From assembly GCF_000005505.3 (NCBI RefSeq), contig NC_016133.3, positions 38,777,237 through 38,841,236 of the forward strand: a DNA stretch of 64,000 nt, written 5' to 3'. A program made the translations under genes and the position numbers. The stretch comes from Brachypodium distachyon (Eukaryota; Streptophyta; Magnoliopsida; Poales; Poaceae). This document shows positions 1-11,215 of this stretch, one piece after another (positions within the stretch are counted from its first letter, which is position 1; each line of letters opens with the position of its first letter). The notes under the pieces were generated by a model. The model searched no databases, was not told the DNA's origin, and worked only from the letters and a program-made list of their open reading frames with translations.

Positions 1-2587
1 ATAAGTGACAAACGCATGAAGAAGCTCCATGGAGATGGACTTTTAACTTCGTTTGATTATGAATGATTCGAGACATGCGAGTCTTGTCTACTAGGCAAGA
101 TGACCAAGTCGCCTTTTGCAAAGAGTTGCGAGAGGGTGACCGACTTGTTGGAACTCATACATACTGATGTGTGTGGACCAATGAGCACGACAGATAGAGG
201 AGGTTATCAATACTTCATAACATTCACTGATGATTTGAGTAGATATGGATATGTCTACTTAATGAAACATAAGTCGGAAACCTTTGAAAAGTTTAAGGAG
301 TTCCAGAATGAAGTAGAGAACCAACGTGGCAAGAAAATAAAGCTTCTACGATCTGATCCCGGAGGCGAGTACTTGAGTCACGAGTTTGATGATCATCTGA
401 AGAGTTGTGGAATTGTTCCACAGCTCACACCGCCGGGTACACCACAGAGAAACGGTGTGTCGGAAAGGCGGAACCGGATCTTGTTGTACATGGTTCGGTC
501 GATGATGAGTCAGTCAGATCTTCCCTTGTCATTTTGGGGTTATGCTCTAGAAACCGAAGCGTTCACACTAAACAGAGTACCATCAAAGTCCGTAGATAAG
601 ACACCATATGAGATATGGACTGGAAAGCATCCCAGTTGTCTTTTCTAAAGATTTGGGGTTGTGATGCATTTGTCAAATGACTTCAGTCAGACAAGCTCAC
701 TCCCAAATCAAACAAGTGCATATTCGTGGGATATCCAAGGGAAACCTTAGGATATTACTTCTACAACCGGGCAGAGGGCAAAGTGTTTGTCGCTCGAAAC
801 GGTGTCTTCCTTGAGAAAGAGTTTCTCAGTCGGGAGGCAAGTGGGAGGTCAGTGCAACTCGAAGAAGTTCGAGATGAGCCAGTAGGGGATAACTCGACAG
901 GTGATGTCCGAGTGACTGAGCCAGTCGTCGTACCCACGGCCAATACAGCACCATATCCACGAAGGTCGGAAAGACTGCGTAATGTATGCAATGTGTTGTT
1001 GTTAGACAATGACGAGCCGACTACTTATGCATAAGCGATGGTGGGTCCAGAGTCCGAGTTATGGCTTGAGGCCATGAGATCCGAATTAAAGTCCATGGAT
1101 GAAAACTGAGTTTGGAACTTGGTAGATCCGCCAGAGGGTGTAAAAACCATCGAGTGCAAATGGATATTTAAAAGGAAAACTGATATGGATGGAAATGTTC
1201 AAATCCATAAAGCTCGACTTGTCGCAAAGGGTTTTCGACAAGTTCAAAGAGTTGACTACGACGAGAATTTCTCGCCGATAGCGATGCTTAAATCAGTTCG
1301 GATCATTCTAGCTATTGCTGCATATTTCGATTACGAGATATGGCAAATGGATGTCAAAACGGCTTTCCTTAATGGAAATTTAACCGAGGACATGTATATG
1401 ATACAGCCCGAGGGTTTTGTCGATCCAAAGAATGCTGGAAAATATGCAAACTTCAGAAATCCATCTATGGATTGAAGCAAGCATCTCGGAGCTGGAACAT
1501 TCGTTTTGATGAAGTAGTCAAAGGGTTTGGCTTCATCAAAAATGAAGAAGAACCTTGTGTATACAAGAAGTTTAGTGCAAACTCAGTCGTATTTCTAATC
1601 TTATATGTGGATGACATATTATTGATTGGAAATGACATTCCGATGCTAGAAGCCGCCAAGGACTCATTGAAGAAAAGTTTTTCAATGAAGGACTTGAGAG
1701 AAGCGGCTTATATTTTGGGAATCAGGATCTATAGAGAGAGATCAAGGAGGCTTATTGGTTTAAGCCAGAGTACATATGTTGACAAAGTGTTGAAGAGGTT
1801 CAACATGGATGAGGCAAAGAAAGGGTTTTTGCCCATGTCGCATGGTATAAGTCTAAGAAAGACTCAGAGTCCTTCGACTTCTGATGAGCGAAGTCGGATG
1901 ACAGCGATTCCGTATGCTTCGGCGGTCGGATCCATCATGTACGCCATGTTATGTACTCGACCGGATGTTTCCTATGCTCTAAGTGTTACGAGCAGGTATC
2001 AGGCTGACCCCGGTGAGAGTCACTGGACAGCAGTGAAGAATATCCTTAAGTACTTGAGAAGGACTAATGATATGTTTTTGATTTACGGTGGCGAGGATGA
2101 GCTCGTTGTAAAGGGTTACATCGATGCTAGTTTCCAAACCGACAAGGACGATTATCGATCACAATCTGGATACATGTTCATCTTGAACGGAGGTGCGGTG
2201 AGCTAGAAGAGCTCTAAGCAAGAAACGGTGGCCGACTCTACAATAGAAGCTGAGTATATCGCGGCTTCGGAAGCCGCGAAAGAAGGCATTTGGATCAGAA
2301 AGTTTGTTTCTGAGCTTGGAGTGGTTCAGGGCGCGTCCAATCCCATGGACCTCTACTGTGACAACAGTGGTGCTATCGCACAAGCCAAAGAACCACGACA
2401 TCACAAAAAATCCAAACACATACTCAGGCGTTACCATGTCACATGGGAATTCGTGGAGAGGGGTGACATTAAGATATGCAAGGTACACACGGATCTCAAT
2501 ATTGCCGATCCGTTGACAAAGCCTCTCCCGCAGCCAAAGCATGAGGCGCACACACGAGCCATGGGTATGCGATACTTGGATGATTGA
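1..2587 (+). pseudogene. Ty1/copia polyprotein (3' part), broken
   Basis: Internal coding region of a Ty1/copia retrotransposon, entering from the left edge. In order: the end of the GAG-pre-integrase region (1-99), the integrase core (100-648, with DVCGP, DDLSRYGYVY and PGTPQRNGVSERRNR), reverse transcriptase (about 1119-2100, with the catalytic YVDD at about 1603-1614), and RNase H (about 2110-2587, with SGYMF, ADSTIEAEYIA and DNSGAIAQAKEPRHHKKS). The order integrase before RT defines copia. The frame is broken by a stop near 64, frameshifts between 648 and 726 and near 1450-1475, a stop near 1107 (MDEN*VWNL), and a stop at 2204-2206 where the family has tryptophan (AVS*KSS). No intact protein can be made. 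Gag, protease and the 5' LTR are outside the window. Confidence 0.95.
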
Positions 2588-2596
2588 CTCTAGTGC

Positions 2597-2607
2597 AAGT
2601 GGGAGAC
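2597..2607 (+). other. Copia polypurine tract
   Basis: The purine-rich run AAGTGGGAGAC sits directly before the LTR start TGTTGG, as expected for plus-strand priming. It lies just after the RNase H stop. Confidence 0.8.
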
Positions 2608-3967
2608 TGTTGGAGATATGCCCTAGAGGCAATCATGTGATGATGTTATTTCCTATGTATTCATGAGTTATTGTTATTGTCCTTGAACATCATCACTGAT
2701 ATGTATCAATAAATACGTGATTTGTTTGTGAGACTATGTATTCTATGATGTTGTTCTAATGGTCCCTAGTCATTGAGGTTATGCGGACACATAACCTAGA
2801 CTAGCAATGTGAATCAGTATGATGACTATGTTTCACAAGTCATAGGGCAAGGTGTTGCCGATTGATAGCATGGACTCGACAATGAGATTGTTGAGTCGGA
2901 CAGACCCGCACTGAGACACAACGAGATGATTGTCATTTGTTAGTCTCAAGTACGATGTATATGCCAGTCCTAGACCTGAGGTCATCGCATGAGCTTGGGA
3001 TGTGAATCGGCCTACTTAGGGGTTGCCAAACGCTACTCCGTAACTGGGTGGTTATAAAGGTAGTTTTCGGGTTTGCTGAGAAGCATGCTGCGAGTCATGG
3101 TTGATCAAGATGGGATTTGCCCCTCCTGTTCGGAGAGATATCTCTGGGCCCTCTCGAGTGATCAGATTCGGAAAGCATGGCCATGCGACTTGGGTTAAGT
3201 GTTAACCCGTTCGGGAATTTGTATCACAGGAACGAGAAGAGAGTCGAGCTATCCACAAGGACGACAAGCACTCGCCTTGAGCTCGACACACATATCGTGA
3301 GGCAAAAGGAATGTTGCATATGACACATTGTATGGTTCGTCAATATACCTTGTGGTTACTCGGGAGTTGGCACGTGCTGCTAGGCGCCGCTACCAACTAT
3401 CGACTTGAGTCGGTGCCAGTGGACGAGTAAGGTGTTACTCGGACCTGCAGTCCGAGCTCCTAGTCGTGTCCGTCTGACCGTGAACCTGTAGGGTCGCATG
3501 CTTAAGGGGATGTGACCGAATTGGATCGGATCCAACTCGTATCGGGCTTAGACTCCTAACGGGCCTCAAGTGTTGAAGCCCACTAGGGAGGTCTATATAA
3601 GTGGAGGAGGCGTACCCGGTTAGGGTGACACCAGTCCAGACGCGAGTTAGACTTGGCTGTCACACCTCCACGCCCAAAGCCTTGCGATCGGATCTAGCAG
3701 TCCGCCGCATGGAGTGGAGTTCCTCCCTGTACGTGTGGATACCTCAGAGGCGCTGCACCTGCGGCGCTTGGACGAACTGTTCATGGGATCGGCGAGGTGG
3801 AACAGGCTGTTCGACTACTCGGCATCGACGCGCTACATCGACTCTACTTCCGCTACGGGTCTGCGCGTCTAGTGGTAATCTCGTGATCCATTATCTACAG
3901 CATTGATCCGGGCGGAAGCGGTAGAAATTTTATTTTGTGCTAGCGTAGCATACCGCGCTCCCCAACA
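2608..3967 (+). repeat. 3' LTR of the copia element
   Basis: The LTR begins TGTTGGAGATATGCCCTAGA directly after the polypurine tract and ends CCCCAACA. TGTTGG and CCAACA form the short terminal inverted repeat expected of an LTR. Length is about 1.36 kb. It holds a CTATATAA TATA-like box at about 3593-3600. The open frame at 3601-3906 lies downstream of that box inside the LTR and matches no protein I recognise. The partner LTR is outside the window, so LTR divergence and the 5-bp target duplication (right copy expected at 3968-3972) cannot be checked here. Confidence 0.85.
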
Positions 3968-4501
3968 TTGTCTACTATAGTTATTGCTCTCTTGTCATTT
4001 TTGGAAGAAAAACAGTGTAGACCTCTACTAGAAAGCTGTCAATGGGTCGCAATATATTGAATTTGATCAGGCGGCACTTAATTAATTTCCATTATTATTT
4101 TGTGTGTTGTCTTTTGCTTTATTGCTCATTGTGGCTTGTTTTATTTTTCATTTGCTGCATGTGTCATTGTTATGCAGATTCTACACACACACACCACAAA
4201 ATCAAGGACAAGAAAAAGCTTTATGTGCCTTACAATATTCTTCCACTCGATCCTGGAAATACTAACCAAGCTATTGTCTTGAAAGTATATTGACTGGTTG
4301 CAGATGCCACCTTAATGCTCGCGCACTATTCGCATGTTCATTCTGTTAGCGAGTATTTTTTTCTCATTGTGTTCCTCTTAATCTTGTAGATTCAAGCTGC
4401 TATTTAAGCTCTCCGAAATACTTTGCTTTACATGGCCCAAGAAGAATGAAAGGAAGCCTGCCAAGAAGAATAGTGATCTTCTCGGTTGGGTTCAGGCTAT
4501 G
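3968..4501. other. Intergenic, no gene seen
   Basis: AT-rich sequence right of the copia LTR. Short open frames at 4042-4293 are low-complexity hydrophobic and do not resemble a known protein. There is an ACACACACACAC microsatellite near 4183-4195. Confidence 0.5.
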
Positions 4502-4675
4502 TTTGGGTTTCAACTAATTGTGCAAGAGATGGTCACTGATTTTCTCTCTTTGTGCTATGTTTAGGTTTCAGATAACTGTGCAAGAGATGGTCACTTATTT
4601 TCTCTGTTTGCTCTATGTTTGGGTTTCAGATAATTGTGCAAGAGATGCTCACTTATTTTCTCCGTTTGCGCTACA
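4502..4675. repeat. 58-bp tandem repeat, three copies
   Basis: Three head-to-tail copies start at 4502, 4560 and 4618. Each begins TTTGGGTTTCA or TTTAGGTTTCA and continues through TGTGCAAGAGATG and TCACTTATTTTCTC. Copies differ at a few positions each. The open frame that crosses them simply repeats CARDGHLFS-like words, so it is probably not coding. Confidence 0.9.
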
Positions 4676-4942
4676 TTTATCCATTTATGACATTGTATAT
4701 TTATATGTACTCTACCCTTGAAATGTTCATTATCAAAGGGAACATCTGATATATACTTGCAAATGTACACATAAGCAAGATACCTAGCCTGACCAACGAT
4801 ATAAGGTTGTTATTTTCCATACTTAACTCACTTTTCGAGAAACTGGAGGTGTTTGTTTCCATGTCACTCATGTGCCTACAAGTAACTTGATGATGAATTC
4901 TTATGATTTTTGTTGTTCTTTCTTTATTTGTTATTTGTTGTT

Positions 4943-4970
4943 CCGATGCAACGCACGGGCACTCTGCTAG
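4943..4970 (+). mobile_element. Helitron-like 3' terminus
   Basis: CCGATGCAACGCACGG is a short imperfect hairpin (CCG/CGG stem), followed by GCACTCTG and CTAG then T. A GC-rich hairpin about 10 bases before CTRR|T is the Helitron 3' end signature. The same terminus with a better stem recurs at 7682-7685. I could not fix a convincing 5' end; TCTACTATAG at 3971 is a weak candidate because it is not preceded by A. Confidence 0.5.
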
Positions 4971-7418
4971 TTTTGTCTTATACAGTAGTATAGGTAATAG
5001 GTTTGTGAATCAATGTCAATCCATGACATCGAAGGGAAGCAAAAAAACAAAAGTTAAAGTATTCGTTTTTTGAATTGTTGAAATGGACAGCATGGCAAGC
5101 CTTAGAGGTAGACACTTCGCTCAAGTCAAAGTGTATCCCTACAAGACAAAGACAAGACACATAAGAAGTTAAACATATTGTTACATTGTTTCACAAGAGA
5201 GAAAAACACTTCTTGTTGTAAAAGTTGTTTGAGATAAGTTCAAAGATAGATAATGTACAATTCTTTTGAAAAAGAGGGAGTATATAATATCTTCGTCGAT
5301 AAACACAAGACAGCTGCATCACACCATAATTGTGAGTGTAAAGATGCACTTATCCGCCTGACCATCACGTCAGACAAATGGGAGTTTCCATTGGACGCCA
5401 TGGTATTTTGTCCACCCATATTTGTCCAAACACCTTCCAAATTGACAAATGAAGAGGACAAATAGGGACTCACCTTTGAAGATGCCCTAGATAATCATTC
5501 TTGGTCGAACCACCGAACCACACTTTTTTTTTCTAGTGGTAAGTTATAAGATCACTTAAGTACATCATCGAGCTTACTAAACCGTGTGAATTGGAAGAGG
5601 TCCAAATGTGGTCATTAACGGCCGACAAAGGCTGCAAAGAAAGTTTCGCTAGATCGACGTTGTTGTGCTACATTTAATTTGTACAATATCTAGGTACATC
5701 ATATTAGTCCGGGGATTATTCCTCCTTTTCTCGAAAAAAATTACTCCTACATCATATTAGTCGAAAGTCACTCTATCATCTTCCCCACTTCCACGTTCCA
5801 TGTCCGTCAACAACCGAATGGTTGTTGCATGATCGGGCCCAGGGCTACCAGAGGTGTATTTTATTTTCCACGTTGTGCCACCACCACACAATTGTTGCGA
5901 GCTTTCGATTGTACGTACACGATGGGTGGTCAAAGTTGTCACTGTACAGCGTAGGCTGTGCCTGAGAACGCTCCACGAGGGACAAGGAGGTTTGAGGGAC
6001 GGCAACTCTTGTTCCTCGAGATTGTACACCGTGAGAGCCGATACCAAGAGTGCAGTGTTGAGCCACTAGTCTCTTTTGTGGACGGTTACAACATCCTTTT
6101 ATTGTTCGTTAACGGTATCTTCGTTCCTAAATATATAAAAAATCATATTTTTGTCCCAAATAAACCTGCAAAGTTCTTAAAGTTCGACTGAGTTTATAAA
6201 AAAAATGTATCGACATTTAGAATATCCTATAAAAATATAAAATTCGACCTTGTTAAGGTTTTCTTATTTCCTACTTCAAATCTTCCGACGGAAAGTAAAC
6301 ATCACAGGGCCCAAACTATCCGCCGCCACCGGGCTCGACGCGACGCAAACGGCAAATGACAACGCCAAACCCAGGATTACGGAGGGAACCTGGGCCGGGT
6401 GTGTGTGCGAATATTTGCAGATACGTCCTCCTCTCCCGGGAGGAGAAGATCCTGTCGGATTCGAGCATCCTCCCCTCCCAACATCGAATCTCCTGCCCTT
6501 TCTCACACTATCTCCACCTACCCTTCCCGGTCTCCATTCCCGACAGAGGGAGTAAGGGAGGAGGAGAGGAGGAACCGCACACTGTAAGAGCAGGCCGGTA
6601 CTGGGGAGGTTGCGGCGGCCCATCCGGTTCCCAATCCCACGATACGCTTCTAATCTCTCTCCCCCTAATTGATTTGCTCTGTCTTACTAGCAGAAGAAGC
6701 TCCAATTTGAAAGAGCCGCTAACAATCAATTGAGGTCCCGGGGATAATCATCAGAATTCGTCGTAATTTCTTATGCTAGCAATGAGTGGTGCTCCGGATG
6801 CCATGCCGTGCCGTTTTTTTTCCTTCCGTGGTTGCTATGTTAACAAACGATGATTAAAGAGAGATAGTTTTTTTCTTGTCCGTTCCTTGCATTGGTGGAG
6901 GACAAACAAATTTTGAGGTAGGGCGAATTCCTATCATAACACCATGAGTTAATATATATATATCACATTTAATATTTTTTAAGTTTGCAAAAAATATTTC
7001 AATTAATTTGGTTTTTCAGACTTTTTAGGATTTTTTTTATTGTTACATCTTATGATATATCGCCTAGTGATATTTATGTTAATTATTAATTTTCATCATA
7101 TTATATGTGAAATCAACCATAATCGAAAGATCATAATACAAATATCTATAACATAGAATATACAACAATTATTATGATTTACAAACAGTTCTTCGGTGGG
7201 GTGAGTAGACGATCAACAACTCAAATCTTTATAAGAGTAAATCTATAGTTATATTTTGATTCCAAAGATATCTTCATACATGCCGAGTTGAAAATATCAA
7301 GTAGATATTTGGCTAATAAACGACGACCTTTCTCCATACTTCGAGAGAGATGCTATCTTATGAGAAATAGCTACACAATCTGAAACATAATATGTGAGTC
7401 TGTTAAAATCAGAACTCA
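4971..7418. other. Intergenic, no gene seen
   Basis: Contains AT-rich stretches (6100-6300, 6900-7180), a GC-rich patch at about 6290-6740 resembling a grass 5' UTR (many CTCC and CCTCCC runs) but with no following coding exon, and (TA)n at about 6953-6961. Open frames on both strands here overlap one another and show no conserved motif. Confidence 0.5.
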
Positions 7419-7685
7419 TCTATACCAATATATTAAATTGGAGTTAGTGGTGATGGTATGGGCATTGCGGTCGCGATATGTCACTTCACTGAAATTACGT
7501 CCAATATGCCACCTAATACCTCAGGTCCTGAAGCCGTCCATCTTCGTCCATCCTCAATGCAAGCCCCCTCCTCTCGATCTCCCACACAACACGAGTGCAA
7601 ACTCCCGTCCTCCTCAGTCCCCACACGAAATGGATCTCCGGCACGAGAAAAATTATTCCGTAGCAACGCACGGACACTCTGCTAG
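7419..7685 (+). mobile_element. Short non-autonomous Helitron candidate
   Basis: It starts TCTATACCAATATATTAAA, preceded by A, and ends CTAG followed by T, fitting insertion between A and T without target duplication. A hairpin CCGT(AGCAACGC)ACGG lies 10 bases before the CTAG end. Length 267 bp, with no helicase, so it would be mobilised in trans. The inner part is GC-rich (7540-7640) and may be captured host sequence. Alternative: only the 3' end is real. Confidence 0.6.
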
Positions 7686-8289
7686 TAAAACAATACACCA
7701 CGTGGGCATGGTTATCATATCTACTGTCATTGTCATTAAGTAAGATGATTTCTCTATCAACTTTCATTAAGCAAGAAATACGAGTAAATGTATGACAGTT
7801 AATACATCAATGAACAATCATACATAGACATCAACAGTAGATAGCCAAAATAACTTAGAGTGCAAAAGTTGCGTCTCTCGGAGAACCCGCCTTTGCAGGC
7901 TATATCGTCGTCGATCGCGCAAAGTCACGTTGGAACGCCACACACACCACCTCACACAGGCGTTGAAGACAGGCCGCCGATGTAGGCGGCAATTGACCCG
8001 TCGCCACGGCCTCCTACGACGTCTTTCTCAGACCCCGTCCAAATGCATAGCTGACAAATCATCGCAATCGCTGCTTCTAATAATTCAGAGTTAAATTAGT
8101 TAAAATTTTGAAAATTCGTTTTATATAAAAACGCAGATACAAAATCTAAATGACCAAATAAATGTATATTTAACAACGATTTAATAATTTGTCTTAAAAT
8201 TAATCTGAATGGACTTGATGGAATGGTTACGTCGTGCGTTCCTTTATTCGTCTTAAACACCAGAGTAATGATGTTATTCTCTTTTGCTC
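7686..8289. other. Intergenic upstream of the CREST-type gene
   Basis: Probably the promoter of the + gene beginning near 8290. A GC-rich patch at about 7870-8050 is followed by AT-rich DNA at 8090-8210. I see no clear TATA box. Confidence 0.4.
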
Positions 8290-9040
8290 ACTGTAGTTTG
8301 CCCAGACTCCTTATCTCCTTGCCGAGCGACCCAGCCCTCTCGCTCCGCGGATCTTCGTCCTCCTCGCGCGAGCGCCGCCACTCATCACGCTGCCGGGTGC
8401 CGAGCGCCCGAGCCCCCTAGCTCGTCTTCCTCCTCGCTCGAGCGCCTCCACCGCAGGTTAATCTCCCCTTCGATTCTCTCGCTCCCGACCGTTTCTCCTC
8501 CCATCACCCCACGAACGGATTCCGCCCTTTAGATCCCCGTTTCATAATCTTCCCCAATTCGTAACTGAGGCAAAATTCAAGGTAGGGCGGCCGCCCTACC
8601 TTGCCCTACTGGGTCCTCCGCCCGTGGTTCCTTGTGATAAGTGGTGCAGAGTGACTGACCGAGTGAGCCACCCAAGTGATTATTGTGCCTTGCTGTTTGT
8701 ATGCTGCTGTCGAATAACTCAGTTGGTCTGAACTTGATCCATGGACCCCTTTGGAGCAAGCATTGTTTGCATTAGAACGTTACCCTTGTTGCGCAATTGA
8801 GCTAGGAAATTGATGGGTCCAAATCCTAGTTATTTGGAGCAAAAATTGAACTCATTTCTGCCTGTTGCCTGGCTAGAATTGTTTTACAAAAATGTGTCAC
8901 TTGCACGCTCTACATGCCAGTACCTCTTTGTTTAAACTATGCTTCACTTCTGACACTTAAACAATGTTCCACCCAACTTTTTCCCTTACAGGAACATTGT
9001 CTGTTCTGCTTGTTTGAGCAAGTACACGCAGTTCAAATAA
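8290..9040 (+). promoter_or_regulatory. 5' UTR with intron of the CREST-type gene
   Basis: A CT-rich, GC-rich leader at about 8310-8455 ends CCGCAG before GTTAATC, a plausible donor. TTCCCTTACAG at 8981-8991 is a good acceptor 49 bases before the ATG at 9041. An intron in the 5' UTR of about 535 bp is inferred. The transcription start is not determined. Confidence 0.5.
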
Positions 9041-10633
9041 ATGGGAGTTCAGGTAGATCAAAGATCTTCCGTGGGTCTAGATAGCCTCTACGGGGTACAA
9101 CTTACGGGCCGGTCACAGTATAGTGATGATGAACTTGTCAAAACTAGCATCATGGATCCGTCAACTTGTGAACAGCAGGAAGGTTTTGGCTTGACCCGTA
9201 GTTTGCAAATCCGGTAGGTTTTTGGTGCCATCGTTAAGAACACCACCCAGAAAATTGTTAAACTATTACTTCAATGAAGCACTTAAATAATGATTTGTCT
9301 TGTAACTGCAGGCGACTATGGCAACAAAGACCTCCATGCCTGAAGCCCATCCACTGTAGTCTCTCATGTATGGTCAATAAATCATGCTACGCAAAGTCCT
9401 GTTTGGTAACTTAAATGCTCAAATTTTGTTTTAAACCAGGTGATAAACATGCTGGTGAAACTATTGCTAATGTTGTCACGTCACTTCCTTTCATTGTTCT
9501 TGGACTGCAGACACCTAGGCAAGTACAAACTCCTTCTTAGTGCATTTTGCCTGATGAATTTTTCACTAACGGTTACGCACCAGTTCTGCAGAAAGAACTT
9601 GAATACTGCACTTTATGCCAACTCGCTGATTGGAGTTGGAGTTGCATCTAGCTTGTATCATACTTCGAGAGGAGAAATCAGAAAATACATGCGGTGGGCA
9701 GATTATACAATGATTGCCACTACAACACTAGTAAGTAGATATGTTTATAGGGTTACTTTTGAATCAGAATTTATGCTCTTGTTTAGACCACAATCAGGAC
9801 GAAGAATGGTGAATTACATATGAATTTGTTCCGTTATCTCTTGATAGTGGAACCCGGTCGTATGACCGTTTAAAAAAATAAAAAATATATAACCCAACTT
9901 GGTTTGTTCATTCTGCTTAACAAATAAAGCCATCTGCATTACCACAATCTGCTAAAAATTTAACCACGTGAACAACTACTTGAAAATTACAAAATGCACA
10001 TGTCACAACCTTCTTATGATTTGAATGTTTGATATATCATTTTGCATCAGCCTGATCTGTAGCTTGTACTTTACTCTTTAGGTTATTAACTGTTTTTAGT
10101 ATCATATTATGAGTTATTAGTGCAGCTTCTTTTTGAAGCATTTGATCTTCTTGATATTTTAATGAGACATGTTTCATGCAGTGCCTAACAAGAGCGCTTC
10201 GTAATGAACATCCAAAATTACTAATGGCAGCATCAACATTGCTCCTACCATTCCAGCCCTTGATGGTCACAGCCCTCCACACTGGGATGATGGAGGCAAG
10301 TACAGAGTATTCTTAACAGCCCATGTGGTCACACCATGCTACTTTGACAAACAAGAAACCAGCCTAAGGATTTACTTGTCACATCAATCTTTTACCTTGC
10401 CCTTGAAATGACCAATAATAGCTTTCTTTCTTCCTCCTCAGGTTTCATTCGCAAAACGAGCATCGATCGAGCCGGAGCTCAGGATGGCGCATAACCTGCA
10501 CAGGATGTCGTCTCTATTGGGAGGTGCACTGTTCATCGCTGACGATGTCTTCCCAGAGACCCCCTACATCCACGCGGGGTGGCACCTAGCTGCGGCATTG
10601 GGTGTCGGCACATGCAACAAACTTCTTGAATGA
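9041..10633 (+). CDS. CREST-superfamily (alkaline ceramidase-like) multipass membrane protein
   Basis: Six coding exons: 9041-9213, 9312-9367, 9440-9518, 9592-9730, 10182-10295, 10442-10633. They total 753 nt and encode 250 residues with phases matching throughout. After a polar N-terminus come RLWQQRPPC, several hydrophobic segments, SSLYHTSRG, WADYTMI and, near the C-terminus, HAGWHLAAALG. The Ser-x3-His, Asp and His-x3-His pattern matches the metal-site signature of the CREST families (alkaline ceramidase, PAQR, Per1, TMEM8), usually intramembrane hydrolases. It closely resembles an uncharacterised protein conserved across plants; substrate is unknown. Introns after 9518 and 10295 have GC donors (AG|GCAAGT and GAG|GCAAGT), and no in-frame GT alternative restores the protein. 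The other introns are GT-AG. Confidence 0.85.
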
Positions 10634-11215
10634 CAGTACAGATTTCAGAGACATTTCCTTGCTGCCTGCAGGCAATTCTGTTATCAGCAACCAGTTGATA
10701 GCAATTCATCAACCTGTCGACATTGATCACTGCACATTGCATAGGTGATAGGTTTACATTGAGTCTAGAAACATTGGAGGATTACTACACGAGCGTACTA
10801 GTGCTCTGAGAGTGAGACGAACTAGGTGCAGTACCAGTTTGTGCATGTATTTTGTTGTATATGATGTATTGTAATTGTTGTTACGGAGTACATGAACACT
10901 TTGATGAGATGTATGTATTTTGTACGTATTTTTTTATAGAATCGAGATGGATATACTAAGACAAGAAACCTGTAGTCATTTGCGTTGACGCTGATAAAGG
11001 ATATACAGCTGATACGATGAGTCCCTGCGTTGGCGTATTCTCCTGAATACGCTGTCGGGGGTAGAAGGACGGCATATGGATTTCCGTGTTCAAACGAGCA
11101 GAAGACCCAAGCGTCCCGCCAGGCGCCAGCGTAGCAACTCGCAACCACCCAAACCCACCGGAAACCCGTCCTAATCCTACACCGGCCGGGTGTCTCACTT
11201 TCACCCCGCGGCGAG
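10634..11215. other. 3' UTR of the CREST gene and promoter of the GH43-like gene
   Basis: The first part (to about 10930) is the likely 3' UTR and end region of the upstream gene. From about 11090 it becomes GC-rich and leads into the next gene's ATG at 11216. The long antisense open frame here is a by-product of GC richness. Confidence 0.5.

Noticed and set aside
3601..3906. 102-codon frame inside the copia LTR
   Set aside because: LTRs do not encode proteins in this class and the translation has no recognisable domain.
3971..4970. A 1-kb Helitron from TCTACTATAG to CTAG
   Set aside because: The 5' end is preceded by G rather than A and abuts the copia target duplication, so the boundary is not supported.
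6290..6740. 5' UTR or first exon of an extra gene
   Set aside because: GC- and CT-rich like a leader, but no coding exon with conserved protein follows before the CREST gene.
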